The position numbers and the translations under genes are program-made. A DNA stretch of 64,000 nt from Megamerina dolium. Taxonomy: Eukaryota > Arthropoda > Insecta > Diptera > Megamerinidae. The DNA lies in the NCBI GenBank assembly GCA_963854835.1, contig OY978526.1, forward strand, positions 69,784,418 through 69,848,417, in the 5' to 3' direction. Of this stretch, positions 36,954 through 48,002 are shown piece by piece (within the stretch, counting starts at the first letter, position 1; each line of letters opens with the position of its first letter). The notes below the pieces were generated by a model. That model had not been told where the DNA came from. It ran no database searches and saw only the letters and a list, made by a program, of their open reading frames with translations.

Positions 36954-37321
36954 AAAAATAAAAAAAAAATATGTGGCACTTAAAGCCCCAAAGGGCTCAT
37001 TGGCCGAGCTTCTCTCTTCCATTACTGTTGTGCGTCTCTAATTTGGACAGTATTAGAAGGGACCTACGTGTTTTAGCCGGTTCCGAACGGCAGAACACTT
37101 GTGACATCACTTTTCTGAGCTTTGTCACAGAGTTCTTTTTTAGAAACTTTTTCATGGCAAGTTGTTACTGTCGGAAGAATTGCCAATTGCTTGCCGACAG
37201 GTGGGTACCATTCGAAAGAAAAATCTTATCGATATTAAATTTGTTATGCATTAGCCGGGGTTTGAACCACGACCTACAGATCAGAAGGCGAACACACTAA
37301 CCACTGAGCTACGGCACCCAC
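36954..37321 (-). mobile_element. tRNA-derived SINE, complete copy
   Basis: Read on the minus strand, it begins with a tRNA-like head (37321-37250: box A TAGCTCAGTGG, box B-like GTGGTTCAAACCCC). A ~250-bp body follows (including CTGTCGGCAAGCAATTGGC and GTGATGTCACAAGTG), and it ends in CTTTAAGTGCCACATATTT plus a T-rich tail. AACCGTTTTA is duplicated at 36944-36953 and 37322-37331. It sits between the divergent TMEM9-like and SDF2-like genes. Confidence 0.88.
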
Positions 37322-37997
37322 AACCGTTTTATTTTATTATATATTTTGTCTATACTTAGAACAAAATGAAAAGAAAAAATACTGTGTATTTCGGATGCTT
37401 CTATGTTTTTAACAAAGTTTTATAAATTATATCTCTAATTTATTCTGGATGTTTATGATTTGCTTAGGCCGTTCTTAGAAAGTTATGTAGTTTGTTGCTG
37501 TGCCCCTAAGAATGTAAACACATCGGGAGTATGTTGATTCAAAATTTCGTAGAAAATAAGTTTTTTAATTTGAAAATTAAAATCACGTTGAAAGAAACGA
37601 CGGATGCGAGTTAATACATTACAAAATATTGCTTTTCCTTACCCTTTCAAATTTTCAATGTGAATTTCCGTTGTTGAGTCTAGAACGCAGAAAATAACAG
37701 AAATTAAAAAATAGTTTTCAACAACCGAAATAAATTAATTTTGAAAAAAATCAAACTATCGATCCAACGCGTAATTTTTATATTATCAAAATTTTAATCC
37801 GTACTGTACTTTTATTCTTATCTCCTGTGGTGAATACAATTTGGCACATTGTATTGTTGTTGTTTATTGCTAGTCATATATTTTGACATTTGTTTGCGTG
37901 TCTCACATTATGAGAGTTGCGCTGCGTTCTTTAACTTAGGTTTTTTGTGTGAATACTAATTTAACAATTTACTAAACATCTTAATCAAATAAATAAA
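37322..37997. other. Upstream region of the SDF2-like gene
   Basis: AT-rich and non-coding; it contains the putative promoter and 5' UTR of the SDF2-like gene. No element was recognised. Confidence 0.5.
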
Positions 37998-38768
37998 ATG
38001 AAATTTGAACAAAACTACACTGTTTTTGTGGCGTTGTTTGCAGTTTTATGCAGATTTCCTGCCACTATTGGTAAGTAACACATCTATGGTGTCGCAAAAA
38101 TTGTGTGGTCGATTGTGATTGGTTGTCGTACGCCCCCCTCCATTCAGAAATTATACATTTATCAATTTTGATCTTTTTACATTTAAGCATTTAAAAAGAA
38201 TTTCGTCACCTGCGGATCTGTTATTAAATTATTAAATTACGATTATGGTTCTCGATTACATTCGCACGATGTCAAATACGGCTCTGGCTCAGGACAACAA
38301 TCAGTTACCGGTATTGAACAGAAGGAGGATGTCAACAGTCATTGGGTAATTAAAGCACCAACGAAAAAATTCTGTGAACGTGGTGAACCGATTAAATGTG
38401 GGGCCATTATACGTTTTGAGCATCTGACAACTAAGAAAAATCTGCATTCACATCATTTCTCATCACCGCTTTCCGGAGAGCAAGAAGTCTCTGCTTACGG
38501 TGATGATGGTTTGGGCGATACAGGCGATCACTGGGAAGTTATTTGTTCCAATGATGAGTGGAAGCGTGATGCGCATGTACGTTTTCGGCATGTTGATACT
38601 AATGGTTACCTGGGCATGTCTGGTCGCTCGTTTGGACGACCAATTTCTGGGCAAATGGAAATTGTGGTTTTCGGCACCCCGCAACATGGTACACGATGGA
38701 CAACAGCAGAGGGACTTTTCATTGCGCCTAAAGAAAAGGAGACTGAATATGCTCATACAGAATTGTAA
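37998..38768 (+). CDS. SDF2-like MIR-domain ER protein
   Basis: Two exons, 37998-38070 and 38188-38768, with a GT-AG intron of 117 bp, encode 217 aa. A signal peptide (1-25) leads into three MIR-type beta-trefoil repeats (about 27-210), with KNFVTCGSVIKLLN, LHSHDVKYGSGSGQQSVTG, FCERGEPIKCG, LHSHHFSSPLSGEQEVSAYG and DHWEV. The C-terminal HTEL is a KDEL-like ER-retention signal. SDF2-family proteins are soluble ER lumen factors that partner with DnaJ/BiP chaperone complexes in quality control, including of O-mannosylated clients. The length equals that of SDF2 homologues (about 211-221 aa). Drosophila CG11999 is the likely orthologue (from memory). A polyadenylation signal AATAAA lies at 38941-38946. 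Start: the first ATG, directly before the hydrophobic signal. Confidence 0.95.
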
Positions 38769-39535
38769 ACTGCTACTGATAATGATGATGATGGTTTTCA
38801 TTTCAACAACTTTTCAGAATATTTAGTTCAATTTTAGATTTCGTGCTCATATATGTTATTACTACATTCGTATTCGTATGACATATTTCATAAAATTGTG
38901 ATTTTCATTAATATGAAGACACATTACTTTAAGATAACCAAATAAATGTTGCGTTAAATAACGAGAAATTCGAACATGACGTGTATGTGCTTAAAAACTA
39001 TGATCACTTGGATATATTCACTTATAATATATGTATAAAATGATATATGACAGTATTTTTAATAAATATATCTTTATATCTATATTACATATAACACAAT
39101 AAGTATTAACTTCAAATTTGGACAATAATTGAAAATTTTCAATTAAAGTTTATGTATCTCACAGCTTTCACTAGAATTTTTTGCTGGCAATATAATTTAC
39201 ATACTCAAATAACATATGGGTACGTATACCTACTTATATAATCAGAGACCGTAATTATTAATCAAAATTCTATAATTGTCTCCTGTTTTTTTTTTTACAA
39301 AAATAAAAATTATTTGTGTTATATATTTTTTTTTTTTTGCTTAAAAATTGTAATTATTTTAAAATGTTTAATCAAATGATGAAAAATGACAATGTTTTAA
39401 GAGATGAAATGAAAAGTTTTCAAAATGATGTAAGAAAGAGTAAAACAGTGGATAAGAGATTTGGGGTTGACAAAGCAAAAGTCGATAAGTCGACATTCAT
39501 ATTCGATATTCTGTAAAAGTGCATTATTATTCAGA
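38769..39535. other. 3' flank of the SDF2-like gene and spacer
   Basis: It holds the 3' UTR up to about 38970, then AT-rich non-coding DNA. The 66-aa ORF at 39316-39516 is Lys-rich and has no domain. Confidence 0.55.
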
Positions 39536-39550
39536 CTTTATAACTTATAA

Positions 39551-39907
39551 AAATATATAAATATGTGGCACTTAAAGCCCCAAAGGACTCATTGGCCGAG
39601 CTTCTCTTCCATTACTGTTGTGCGTCTTAAATTTTGGACAGTATTAGAAGGGACCTACTTATTTTAGCCGGTTCTGAACGGCAGAACACTTGTGACATCA
39701 CTTTTTATGAGCTTTGTCACAGAGTTCTTTTAGAAGCTTTTTCATGGCAAGTTGTTACTGTCGGAAGAATTGCCAATTGCCTGCCGACAGGTGAGTACCA
39801 TTCGAAAGAAAAATCTTATCGATATTAAATTTGTTATGCATCAGCCGGGGATTGAACGACGACCTACAGATCAGAAGGCGAACACACTAACCACTGAGCT
39901 ACAGCAC
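39551..39907 (-). mobile_element. tRNA-derived SINE, best-preserved copy
   Basis: The copy is flanked by a perfect 15-bp duplication, CTTTATAACTTATAA (39536-39550 and 39908-39922). On the minus strand: head from 39907 (GGTGCTGTAGCTCAGTGGTT, then a box-B region CGTTCAATCCCC), body, then CTTTAAGTGCCACATATTTA and an AT-rich tail. There is no ORF of substance. The clean duplication shows LINE-machinery mobilisation and little decay since. Confidence 0.92.
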
Positions 39908-39922
39908 CTTTATAACTTATAA

Positions 39923-40384
39923 TATTGTAAATTTTCATCCGATTATGATTCGGATAGGCGCAAAACGTTCATTGTAAGACAAGATATCGACCAGAATCCG
40001 TGCAAAAATAGGGGGCTATTTTATATTTCATTAAAAAAAGCAAAGATGAATGCCTAAAAATAGTAAAAATTTGCATCAATTTTAAATTTTGATCCACTAT
40101 AACTCTGCCACTTCTGAGCCTGTTTGAAAAATTTCTTATTTTCCTGAAAGGCTATTTAAGTCTCTATAACAAACGTAAAATACTTTAAAATTCGGCTAAC
40201 TAAAGGCAAAGATATCGAAAATTTAATTTTTAAGGCTTGAAAAAAACTGAAATTTTAAAGTATCTCGAAAACCGTCCTACTTTTGTAATATGGGACTATC
40301 ATATTTGGATTCAGCGGAACATTTTTCATTAGAATGATGTATTAAATGGCGAAGTTAGTATAATCGCACTCAATCACATAATTT
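39923..40384. other. Non-coding spacer
   Basis: No gene is seen. It runs into the RTE-like LINE at about 40385-40420. Confidence 0.5.
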
Positions 40385-41342
40385 TTTTGTTTTCTTTCTA
40401 TGTACCAAACGAATATGGCGATGATGGGGTTTCAGACAAGGTGATTCGTTATCGTGCGACTTCTTCAATCTTATTATGGAGAAAATAATACGAGCTGCTG
40501 ATCTACGACATAATGGCACTATCTTCAACAAAAGTGTCATGCTGTTAGCGTATGCCGACGATATTGACATAATCGGCATGAACACGCGAGCAGTCAGTGC
40601 AGCATTCTCAGAGTTGGAAAGAGAGTCGCGTCGGATGGGTCTCACGGTGAACGAGGGCAAGACGAAGTATCTAGTGTCAACAAACAAAGAGTCCCGGCGT
40701 CTTGGACAGTAGTAAGGGACTTTGTCTATCTTGGAACCAGCATTAACAGCAGTAATGACGTCAGCTTGGAGATCATGCGTAGGATAACTCTTGCTAACAG
40801 GTGTTACTTTGGGCTGAGTAAGCAATTGAGAAGTCGAGCCCTCTCTCGAAGAACGAAAACTACACTCTACAAGTCTCTCATCATGCCTGTCCTAACATAT
40901 GGCGCTGAAGCCTGGACAATTTCCACCTTGGATGAGCGAATACTTGGGGTTTTCAAGAGAAAAGTCCTACGCAAAATCTTTGGACCTATTTGCGTTGGTG
41001 GCGAGTACCGAATAAGGTACAACCATGAGCTGTACGAGCTGTATGCCGATATTGACATAGTAAAGCGCATCAAAATCCAGCGGCTGCGCTGGCTAGGTCA
41101 TGTCGAGCGAATGGAAGAACACGCTCCAGCTAAGAAGGTGTTATATTCGGAACCGGCTGGAGGACGACGCAGAAGAGGAAGACCAAACCTCCGGTGGAAA
41201 GACCAAGTACTGGAGAACCTGACGGCGCTTGGAATTTCTAACTGGCGCCAGCTAGCGAAGAACAGAGATGGCTGGCGAAGCATGTTATTTTCGGCCTAAA
41301 TCGATATTCGGTTGTTATGGCCACATAAGAAGAAGAAGAAGA
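40385..41342 (+). mobile_element. RTE-like LINE, 3' half
   Basis: The frame 40420-40712 carries GFRQGDSLSC-like text and an intact YADD box (LLAYADDIDIIG). A small deletion and stop at 40710-40715 removes about 15 codons. The frame 40766-41299 then covers FVYLGTSIN, SLEIMRRITLANRCYFGL, LTYGAEAWTI, RKVLRKIFGPICVGG, RLRWLGHVERMEE and GRRRRGRPNLRWKD and ends FSA. The 3' tail is (GAA)n at 41328-41341. It is the same family as 14835 and 17176 and is about 95% identical over shared stretches by eye. It is 5'-truncated. Confidence 0.88.
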
Positions 41343-41749
41343 TAAGTGATGTGCGTCCATACATTTTTTATCTGCATTTATTACGTTCCCTCCTATAATT
41401 GCATCATTTTCTTGTCTAGAACAACAAAACTTGCCACGTAAGTTGGTTTTTAAGACCGTAATAATTTTGCAAGGAATAGGTTAGCCTCGCCTACTATTTA
41501 TGTAGCTCCCATAGAAAGTCTCGAAATGTGTTATATACTTAAACAGCCATAAATAAATTAATCCTTAGCTTGAGGCAATCATATTTAGCACAAAATATAA
41601 TGTTATTGTTTGTAAGTAACTTGCGAGAGAGCAAATTTCAAGACGCGGAATTATCTTTGTTTAAGTCACCCTGTACTTAAACATTTTTACCATTTTTCCA
41701 AATATCACTTTAATTTCTGCATCTTCATACAAATATTAACAAGCAAGTG
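41343..41749. repeat. Spacer with an inverted relative of the 21100 array
   Basis: The section 41480-41620 contains TAGCTCCCATAGAAAGTCTC and GAGGCAATCATATTTAGC, inverted counterparts of the paired words in the 21100-22720 array. The rest is featureless. Confidence 0.45.
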
Positions 41750-42600
41750 ATATGCCAGAGGAACACCCCTGTTCTTTTCATAGGAAACATAACATTACAG
41801 TGCTATCTTCCTGCTCTGGTGATAGAAGCCAGGCCATATTTCCAAATCCAATTATTCCTATAGAGAGGAACTTAATAGAAGCCAGGACATCTTTCCAAAT
41901 CCAATTATTCCTATAGTGCAGTTAAGAGAAATTTTCACTCTCCGAGCGTTGATTGACCAAGGATAGCAAAAAACCTTCTTTTTGTTCAAAGGTTCAACCG
42001 CGAATTAGTCTTCGAAACGAACATTCCTCGTTCGAAATATCAGGCATGGATGGAAAATCTATTGAAAATTCCAATGTGCTCTGTTCTTTGACATTAGCTT
42101 CCCCTAAAACGAGTCAAAAAATAGAAGCTAAACCAATAGCATAGTTTCTCAGCTTACTCGATTCTACCACGAAACGAGCAAATTAGCAAGAACTTCCAAA
42201 TTTGACCTCGCTGATCCAAGTTTCCATGTGCCGTCTCAAATTGACTTGATCAGTGGAAGTGAGTTAAACCGTCAAATCCTGTTGAAAGGGTTTCGTCATT
42301 GTGCACATGGAACACTTATATCACAAAGTTCTGTATTTGTTCTGTCTGCAATAGTGTCAATAAATCCAACACAAACAAAAAGGTCTTTAGTTCCCATTGA
42401 AGACCTTCCCATTTGCTGTAAGAAACGTTCATCGAGGTGCCTTCCCATGACACAACCTGAACCAATTTCCAAGGATATCGACTCCCGTCCATAATAAAAT
42501 AATTCGAAAAAATATTGGTGCGCTATGCTACTGTCGTCTGGGACAACCAATATAAAATCTAATAAAAGAGTTTGTAACAAATGCTGGAGCCACACCTAAC
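41750..42600 (+). mobile_element. BEL/Pao-type retrotransposon relic (protease region)
   Basis: Forward frames give RALIDQG (~41946, the aspartic protease active-site segment, with Asp), FEISGMDGKSIENSN, LCSLTLASPKTSQKIEAKPI and ADPSFHVPSQIDLISGSE. Then comes ILLKGFRHCAHGTLISQSS, the run typical of BEL/Pao Pol proteins just before the RT. Stops occur near 41966, 42142 and elsewhere. A ~70-bp imperfect duplication (AGAAGCCAGG...CCAATTATTCC) lies at 41826-41930. No LTR was found around it. Confidence 0.78.
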
Positions 42601-42654
42601 TCTCATAAAAACCGCGGAGTTTTAAAAACCAAAAACAACAATATTTGGCATCTA

Positions 42655-43005
42655 AATAAAAAAATAAATAAATATGTGCTCTTAGACCAAGTTGCTCTTC
42701 TATTACTGTTATGTGTGTTAAATTTTGGACAGTATTAGAAGGGAACTACTTATTTTAACCGACCCCGAACGGTAGAACTCTTGTAACATCACCTTTTCTG
42801 AACTTTGTTACAATGTTCTTTTAGAAGGTTTTTCCATGATAAATTATTACTGTCGGAAGAATTGCCAATTGCATGCCGTCAGGTGGATACCGTTCGAAAG
42901 AAAAATATTTTCGATATCAAATTTTTTATGCCACAGCCGAGGATTGAACTCACGACCTACAGATCAGAAAGCTAAGGCAGTAACCACTGGGCTACGGCGG
43001 CCACC
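42655..43005 (-). mobile_element. tRNA-derived SINE copy
   Basis: The head is at 43005-42940 on the minus strand (GCCGTAGCCCAGTGGTTACT, box A with one change). The body continues to 42680 and the tail is (ATTT)n at 42655-42675. The near-repeat ATATTTGGCAT/ATATTTGACAT at 42641 and 43008 probably marks a decayed target duplication. Confidence 0.82.
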
Positions 43006-43148
43006 CATATTTGACATGTATGCAGACTAAAATTGTAGATTGGAAATATAAACAGTTTTAAAAAATTTGCAGAGCAACATAAACTATTTAATATGACTTT
43101 ATGCCCTAAAATATTTAACAATTTCAACCCTAATTTTTTTGCCCACAG

Positions 43149-43420
43149 CTCCACAGGCAGATATTATTGACTACCATCTGTTTTATGTTATATAAGTTTT
43201 ATTAGTGGCAATATTTATGGGCAAATAGTATCTTGCTAAAAACATTTGAAAGATGTCGTCCACAGAATTATGCTACGTCTCCACAGGCAGAAATTATTGA
43301 CTACCATCTGTTATTTTGAGTGCCAGATATAATTTTTTTCAATGGCAATATGTGCATTGTATGGGCATTTATTATATTGATAAAAGCATTTGACAGCTGG
43401 CGTCAAACAAGTAAGTTCGC
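43149..43420 (+). repeat. Two-unit tandem repeat, 130-bp period
   Basis: CTCCACAGGCAGATATTATT and its near copy CTCCACAGGCAGAAATTATT occur at 43149 and 43279, each followed by GACTACCATCTGTT. Further on come paired GGCAATAT, ATGGGCA and AAACATTTGA words. An inverted CTCCACAGGTAAAA occurs at about 44148-44165, beyond the transposon at 43522-44102, suggesting that element split a larger repeat. Confidence 0.6.
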
Positions 43421-43521
43421 TGCATTGAAGCACTTAAAACCTCAAAAAGACTGCAACAGGTTGATGAAAAAAAAAGCGAAAAAGGACAAAAAATTTTGTT
43501 TTTCATATTTGTTATTATCTA

Positions 43522-44102
43522 AAGGGTGATCCAATAAGAGCTTCCAGTAGTTTTTTTTTTTTTAATAAAACGCATTAAAATCAATTTAATATTCAAAAAG
43601 TGTATTTGAGACGTAAGTTCGGTTTATGACATTTAATGTTTGAAAATAATTTTTTTTAAATGTTGTGTGCAACTGGCTCTAACATGATCCATTCTATGGG
43701 TCCAATTTTCAAGAACTCTTTCGAGCATTTCGGCCGATATTCCGTTAATTACGCGTGTTATGATCGCTTCTAATGCAGGAATCGATTGTCGTTTATCGAC
43801 ATAAACAACTAATTTCATATAGCTCCATAAAAAGTAATCCAACTGCGTCAGATCACAAGATCTGAACACCATAACCACAACATAACACCATATGAACACC
43901 ATGAAATGGTCGAAGAGAATCAAGAACATTTCTCACTGAACACTGAATTTTCACAATTTGTAAACATTGTTCTGGCGTAAGTCTATTCATGGTGAAATGT
44001 CAATGAATATTGAATACAAATGTCATATGAACATGACAGTTATAACACGTGAGATATCTGAGAATCCCTATTGGAAAAAGTACCTCCTATTGGATCACCC
44101 TT
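43522..44102 (-). mobile_element. Deletion derivative of an IS630-Tc1-mariner-type transposon
   Basis: The inverted termini AAGGGTGATCCAATARGAG (19 bp, one difference) are flanked by TA (43520-43521, 44103-44104). Inside, the minus strand encodes only the transposase C-terminus (43895-43633: CDLTQLDYFLWSYMK, VYVDKRQSIPALEA, ISAEMLERVLENWTHRMDHV, KKIIFKH). The third catalytic residue region is present; everything before it is deleted. It is non-autonomous, but its termini look usable. Confidence 0.88.
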
Positions 44103-44104
44103 TA

Positions 44105-45626
44105 TCTCCATTGGCAATATATTGCCTGATAACATTATGAAGATAAAAACTTTTACCTGTGGAGATGCTCTGTAAAGTATTCACAAACACGAATTACAAT
44201 ATATGTATACACAAGAAATATATTGTCAATTATTTCGACATTTCTTAGAAATATTGAAATAATTTAATTAGAGAGTAATATGTATAAATCCAATAAATTG
44301 AGACGCATACTTGTTGAAAATACTGTAGCTACCAACTTGCATTAGTTATATTTAAATATGTATTTACATAATTATGTACATGGAATTTAACCACCAAAAC
44401 CGTCATTATTTGTAAATATGTTTACATACAAAATACTGTTAAAATGTTTCTTCTAAACTAAATTGCTTTCTCTTTTTTCAGTTGTTCTCTTTTTGTATTT
44501 TGCTCTAACGCCCTTATGAAACCCAATGCTTCTTCATCTTCATCGCCGGGTGGTATTACATAGTTGACAGTGCAGATATGATATATTCTTTCGCTTTCTT
44601 TTTAATATCTTTTTCTTGTTGTATTGTTATATTTTCATTTAGAACGCTCTCCAAACTTGTTCTCAATTGATTCGTTTTTGTTGTTGTATGCAGATTTGTT
44701 TTTTGTTCCATCGAACTAACAGCATATAACGATATACATATACACTTAAATATGTGGGTACATCTGCTGCCATTGCTGTTGCTGTTGTTGCAGCTTCTAC
44801 TACATACTTACTGTCTGCAATGTCAACAGTGTTTACTTCGTCTGGTTGCTTGTGGTCTAGTCGAGTTACCTACCTATCTACCTATCTACATATAAATGTA
44901 TGTACATACCTTATATGCTTATCGACTGCTTCTCCTGCTCTGCATAATATTATTGTTTTTGTTATTTGCTTCTGTGCTTTCACGTATTATACGTATATAC
45001 AGTATATTTTTTTGTGTGTGCCGTTTTTGATACTCCTCATACCGAATGTCGTTGACAGTTGCGTTTTAGAATTTCAACTCGGCAAATCGGACGAATTTGT
45101 TTGTAGTACCTACAACGTGTTCTTCTTTCCTTTCAATTTTGTTTGTGTACGTGTTTGTGTTTTATTTATTATATACTCTCTAGTACATTATTCTGCGACT
45201 CAATTTTTTGTTATTTAACATTGCGGATATAACGTGTATGGTTGTGTGGCTTGTGACATTTTTCAATAGCTGACATGATTATTGTTTGAATTAAATATTG
45301 TTGCTTCAAAATCTATCAAGTGTAACAAATGTGTACATACGATTCTGTGTTTACAATTATTGACGCAAAATAAATACACAACACAACAACAACAACAGCA
45401 ACAATAACAATAATAACAATAATAATACATACGTTTAACGTCAATTGCAATTGCAAATGCATTCATTTGATATTAATTAATTACTTAATTCAATAATTGT
45501 GTTAATATCAATTGATAAATGATGACATTCATATGTACATAAATGTACGAGTATGTTCATCATACAGAAACTCGTGTATGTTGAAAAATGTTGACGATTT
45601 TATATGTACGATTATGACCGGATGTA
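44105..45626. other. Non-coding region, microsatellite-rich
   Basis: CT/TG-rich sequence and CTAC/TATC repeats (44868-44890) are present. The 154-aa ORF 44754-45218 is compositionally odd, has no domain and starts within simple sequence. No gene is called. Confidence 0.5.
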
Positions 45627-48002
45627 TAGGGTGTTTTTTTTTTTTTATTTGATTTTATTCTATTCATAATTTTATCAAAATTATTTCGCAATAATATAAT
45701 GTCTTCAATACAACATATTCGATTTTCTTCTGAAAGTTATTTTTATTTAAAATAGATCCAATTACCTAAATACAGCGGTTTTCAACGAGAGGTGTTATTA
45801 TAAATTTAAAAAAACAAATCCAATATTTTTGGGAAAAGAGCTGAACCCAACAAATTAAACTTCTCAAACTTTTCTCAATCATTGATTTTCAACTTGAGAA
45901 CGAGTTGAGAAACACTTGAGAAAAATTGTCCAACAATTGAATTATTTTGCCATAGAAGACATTAAATTTTGTCTGCTGAAAAATTTAAAATTTTTTATCA
46001 CAAATTTGTCAAGCGAAAATATACACATGTGAAAGTGGAAGCAAATTTAAAAAGTGAAAAAAGAAGGCAGTATTATTAATTATTAGTGATATGAGCATTA
46101 TGAATTCTGCATTTGAGAACTAAAGTTTGCGATTTGTGAGAATGACTGATTCTCAAATGCATCTCAAATTGGGATTTAACAAAAATGTTGGTTGGGAAAG
46201 TACACACTTAAAGGTTAGTAATGGAATGAGTGCTTCAATCTTTGCTGGAGCATTGGCATAGAGTTCATATTTAACATATCCCCAAAGAAAACAGTGTAAT
46301 GGTGTTAAGTTTCACGATCTCGGCAGCCACTTAAAGTTTCCATTTCGAGAAATCACACGTCCAGGAATTTTTTTCACGTAATAGATACTACATATACACA
46401 TGATATTCAGAAATATACATTTTAGTTTAGTTAAGAAAACTGGCAGCTTCTAGAGAGTGTGTCCGCAGTGCGGAGGGATCCAGTCTTGTTGGTTTCCTGG
46501 AGCAGGTCTTGAGTTGGCTTTGATGGCAGAGACTGCATCGGCCAGTCGGTGATGTGGCAGTTGAAGTAAACGCTCCACCCTGACCTTAGCTGCGCCAAGG
46601 TGGCTCGAGGGAGCTGCTGTTCACAGTCTGCAACGGGAGGAGGGCATCAGCCTAGTACGTTGTTGTGGGTATGTCTCTTGATTGGCGCTTCCATTGCGTG
46701 CTGATGTAATGATGCTGATGTGTTGAATGCTGTTTTGTCCGTGTTTTTGCTTAAGTCATCAAGCAGGTGGATCACATGGTCTTTAAATGTGCACAGACTA
46801 TTGCGGATTTTACGTGGTGGAGGGGTCGACTGAATTAAGTTGTTGTTGGGGTACGATGTAAGGTGACATGACAGTAGAAATTTCTCCGAAAGTAGTTCGT
46901 TGAGCTCAGGTATTTTGAGTGTTCGCATTTCTTGATGTAGGTGATCTTCATTGGTCATCTCATGACATCGTGTAATGGTGAGTAACGCGGTGATTTGTCT
47001 AGTCCGAAGATTTCGCCATTGGGTGCCACTAATGTCTAGCATCCAGATTGGGGGAGCATAGTTGATAATCGATCTGCCGATGGCCTTGTATATAATTTAT
47101 TATCCTTTCTTCATCTAGTGCCAGCTAGTGTTTTAGGACACGATTTCTATCGTGTAACTTTTAGTTGGTGGTTTAAACATGTGTGGAGAAGGTCATGAGA
47201 TTGTCGAATGTTAATTCGAGGACCTTGGGCTTGTTCTAGCTCTTTTGTGCAGGTGGTGAAAAATATTGTGCTTGACTTGACCGGTGAGAGTTTAAGGCTT
47301 CCCCGATTGAAAAATTGCGGAACCTCTGCCAAGTATGTCGATTTCGTGATGTTTGCATAAGAAATTAGCTACATGTCAGGTGGAGGCGTAGGAAGCTTTG
47401 CTAAATGAAATTTGAAGAGAATGAGCAACAGAATACTGCCTCGTGGCTTTACCTTTCAAAATAGGGAACACTTTCCTCCGAATTCTACAAGCGGTTGCCG
47501 ATTGACTAAGTAGTTGGTGATTCAGCGCATGGTAGAGTTAGGTAGAGAGAAGAGAAGAATGTCGTCGAGCAGGATGGTTAGATTAACCGTGTCGAATGCC
47601 TTTGATAGGTCGAGTCTTACCAGAACAGTGCGTTCGCAAGGATGAGGCTGATTGATGCCACGCGTGATGTGCGTTGTTATTTCTGTCAGAGCTGTAGTTG
47701 TGTTGTGACGTTTGCGAAAGCCGTGTTGTGTGAGCTCGCCTATGGTTTTTTTTTGGTACTCCAAATGCGGCAGTTTTGTTTTTTTCATGTATCCATTGAA
47801 CCCGAAATTACCCTCATCTAGAGATGGCATTTGCAAATAGAGCTTCAAATTTGACGTGGAAAAAATTTAGATTTTATGTGAAGCAAAAATGTTGCTGTAA
47901 ATGAGATTTGGGTTGTTATGGTATTTGATGGGCTTTCAAATGTTTGATCGATTTTGAAGAATTTCAATGTGGGAATATAAGCTACTCTAAAAAAACACCC
48001 TT
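45627..48002 (-). mobile_element. Composite IS630-Tc1-mariner-type element with LINE inside
   Basis: The termini WAGGGTGTTTTTTT (45627) and its complement (ending 48002) are flanked by TA (45625-45626, 48003-48004). A decayed transposase segment lies on the minus strand at 46385-46195 (PGRVISRNGNFKWLPRS, LTPLHCFLWGYVKYELYANAP). A LINE fragment occupies 46440-47850. The termini resemble those of 26398-27710. The poly-T next to the ends weakens the boundary call. Confidence 0.6.
46440..47850 (-). mobile_element. Jockey-superfamily LINE, broken
   Basis: Minus-strand pieces in order: ELTQHGFRKRHNTTTALTEI and LVRLDLSKAFDTVN (RT, 47740-47580), FFNRGSLKLSPVKSSTIFFT (47310-47250), then ISGTQWRNLRTRQITALLTI, RCHEMTNEDHLHQEMRTLKI and STPPPRKIRNSLC (47040-46790). 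Last come PPPVADCEQQLPRATLAQLR-like text and a closing segment near 46470. The RT catalytic YADD region is deleted, and frameshifts are numerous. Confidence 0.82.

Noticed and set aside
44754..45218. 154-aa ORF
   Set aside because: Simple-sequence composition, no domain, and no splice or promoter support.
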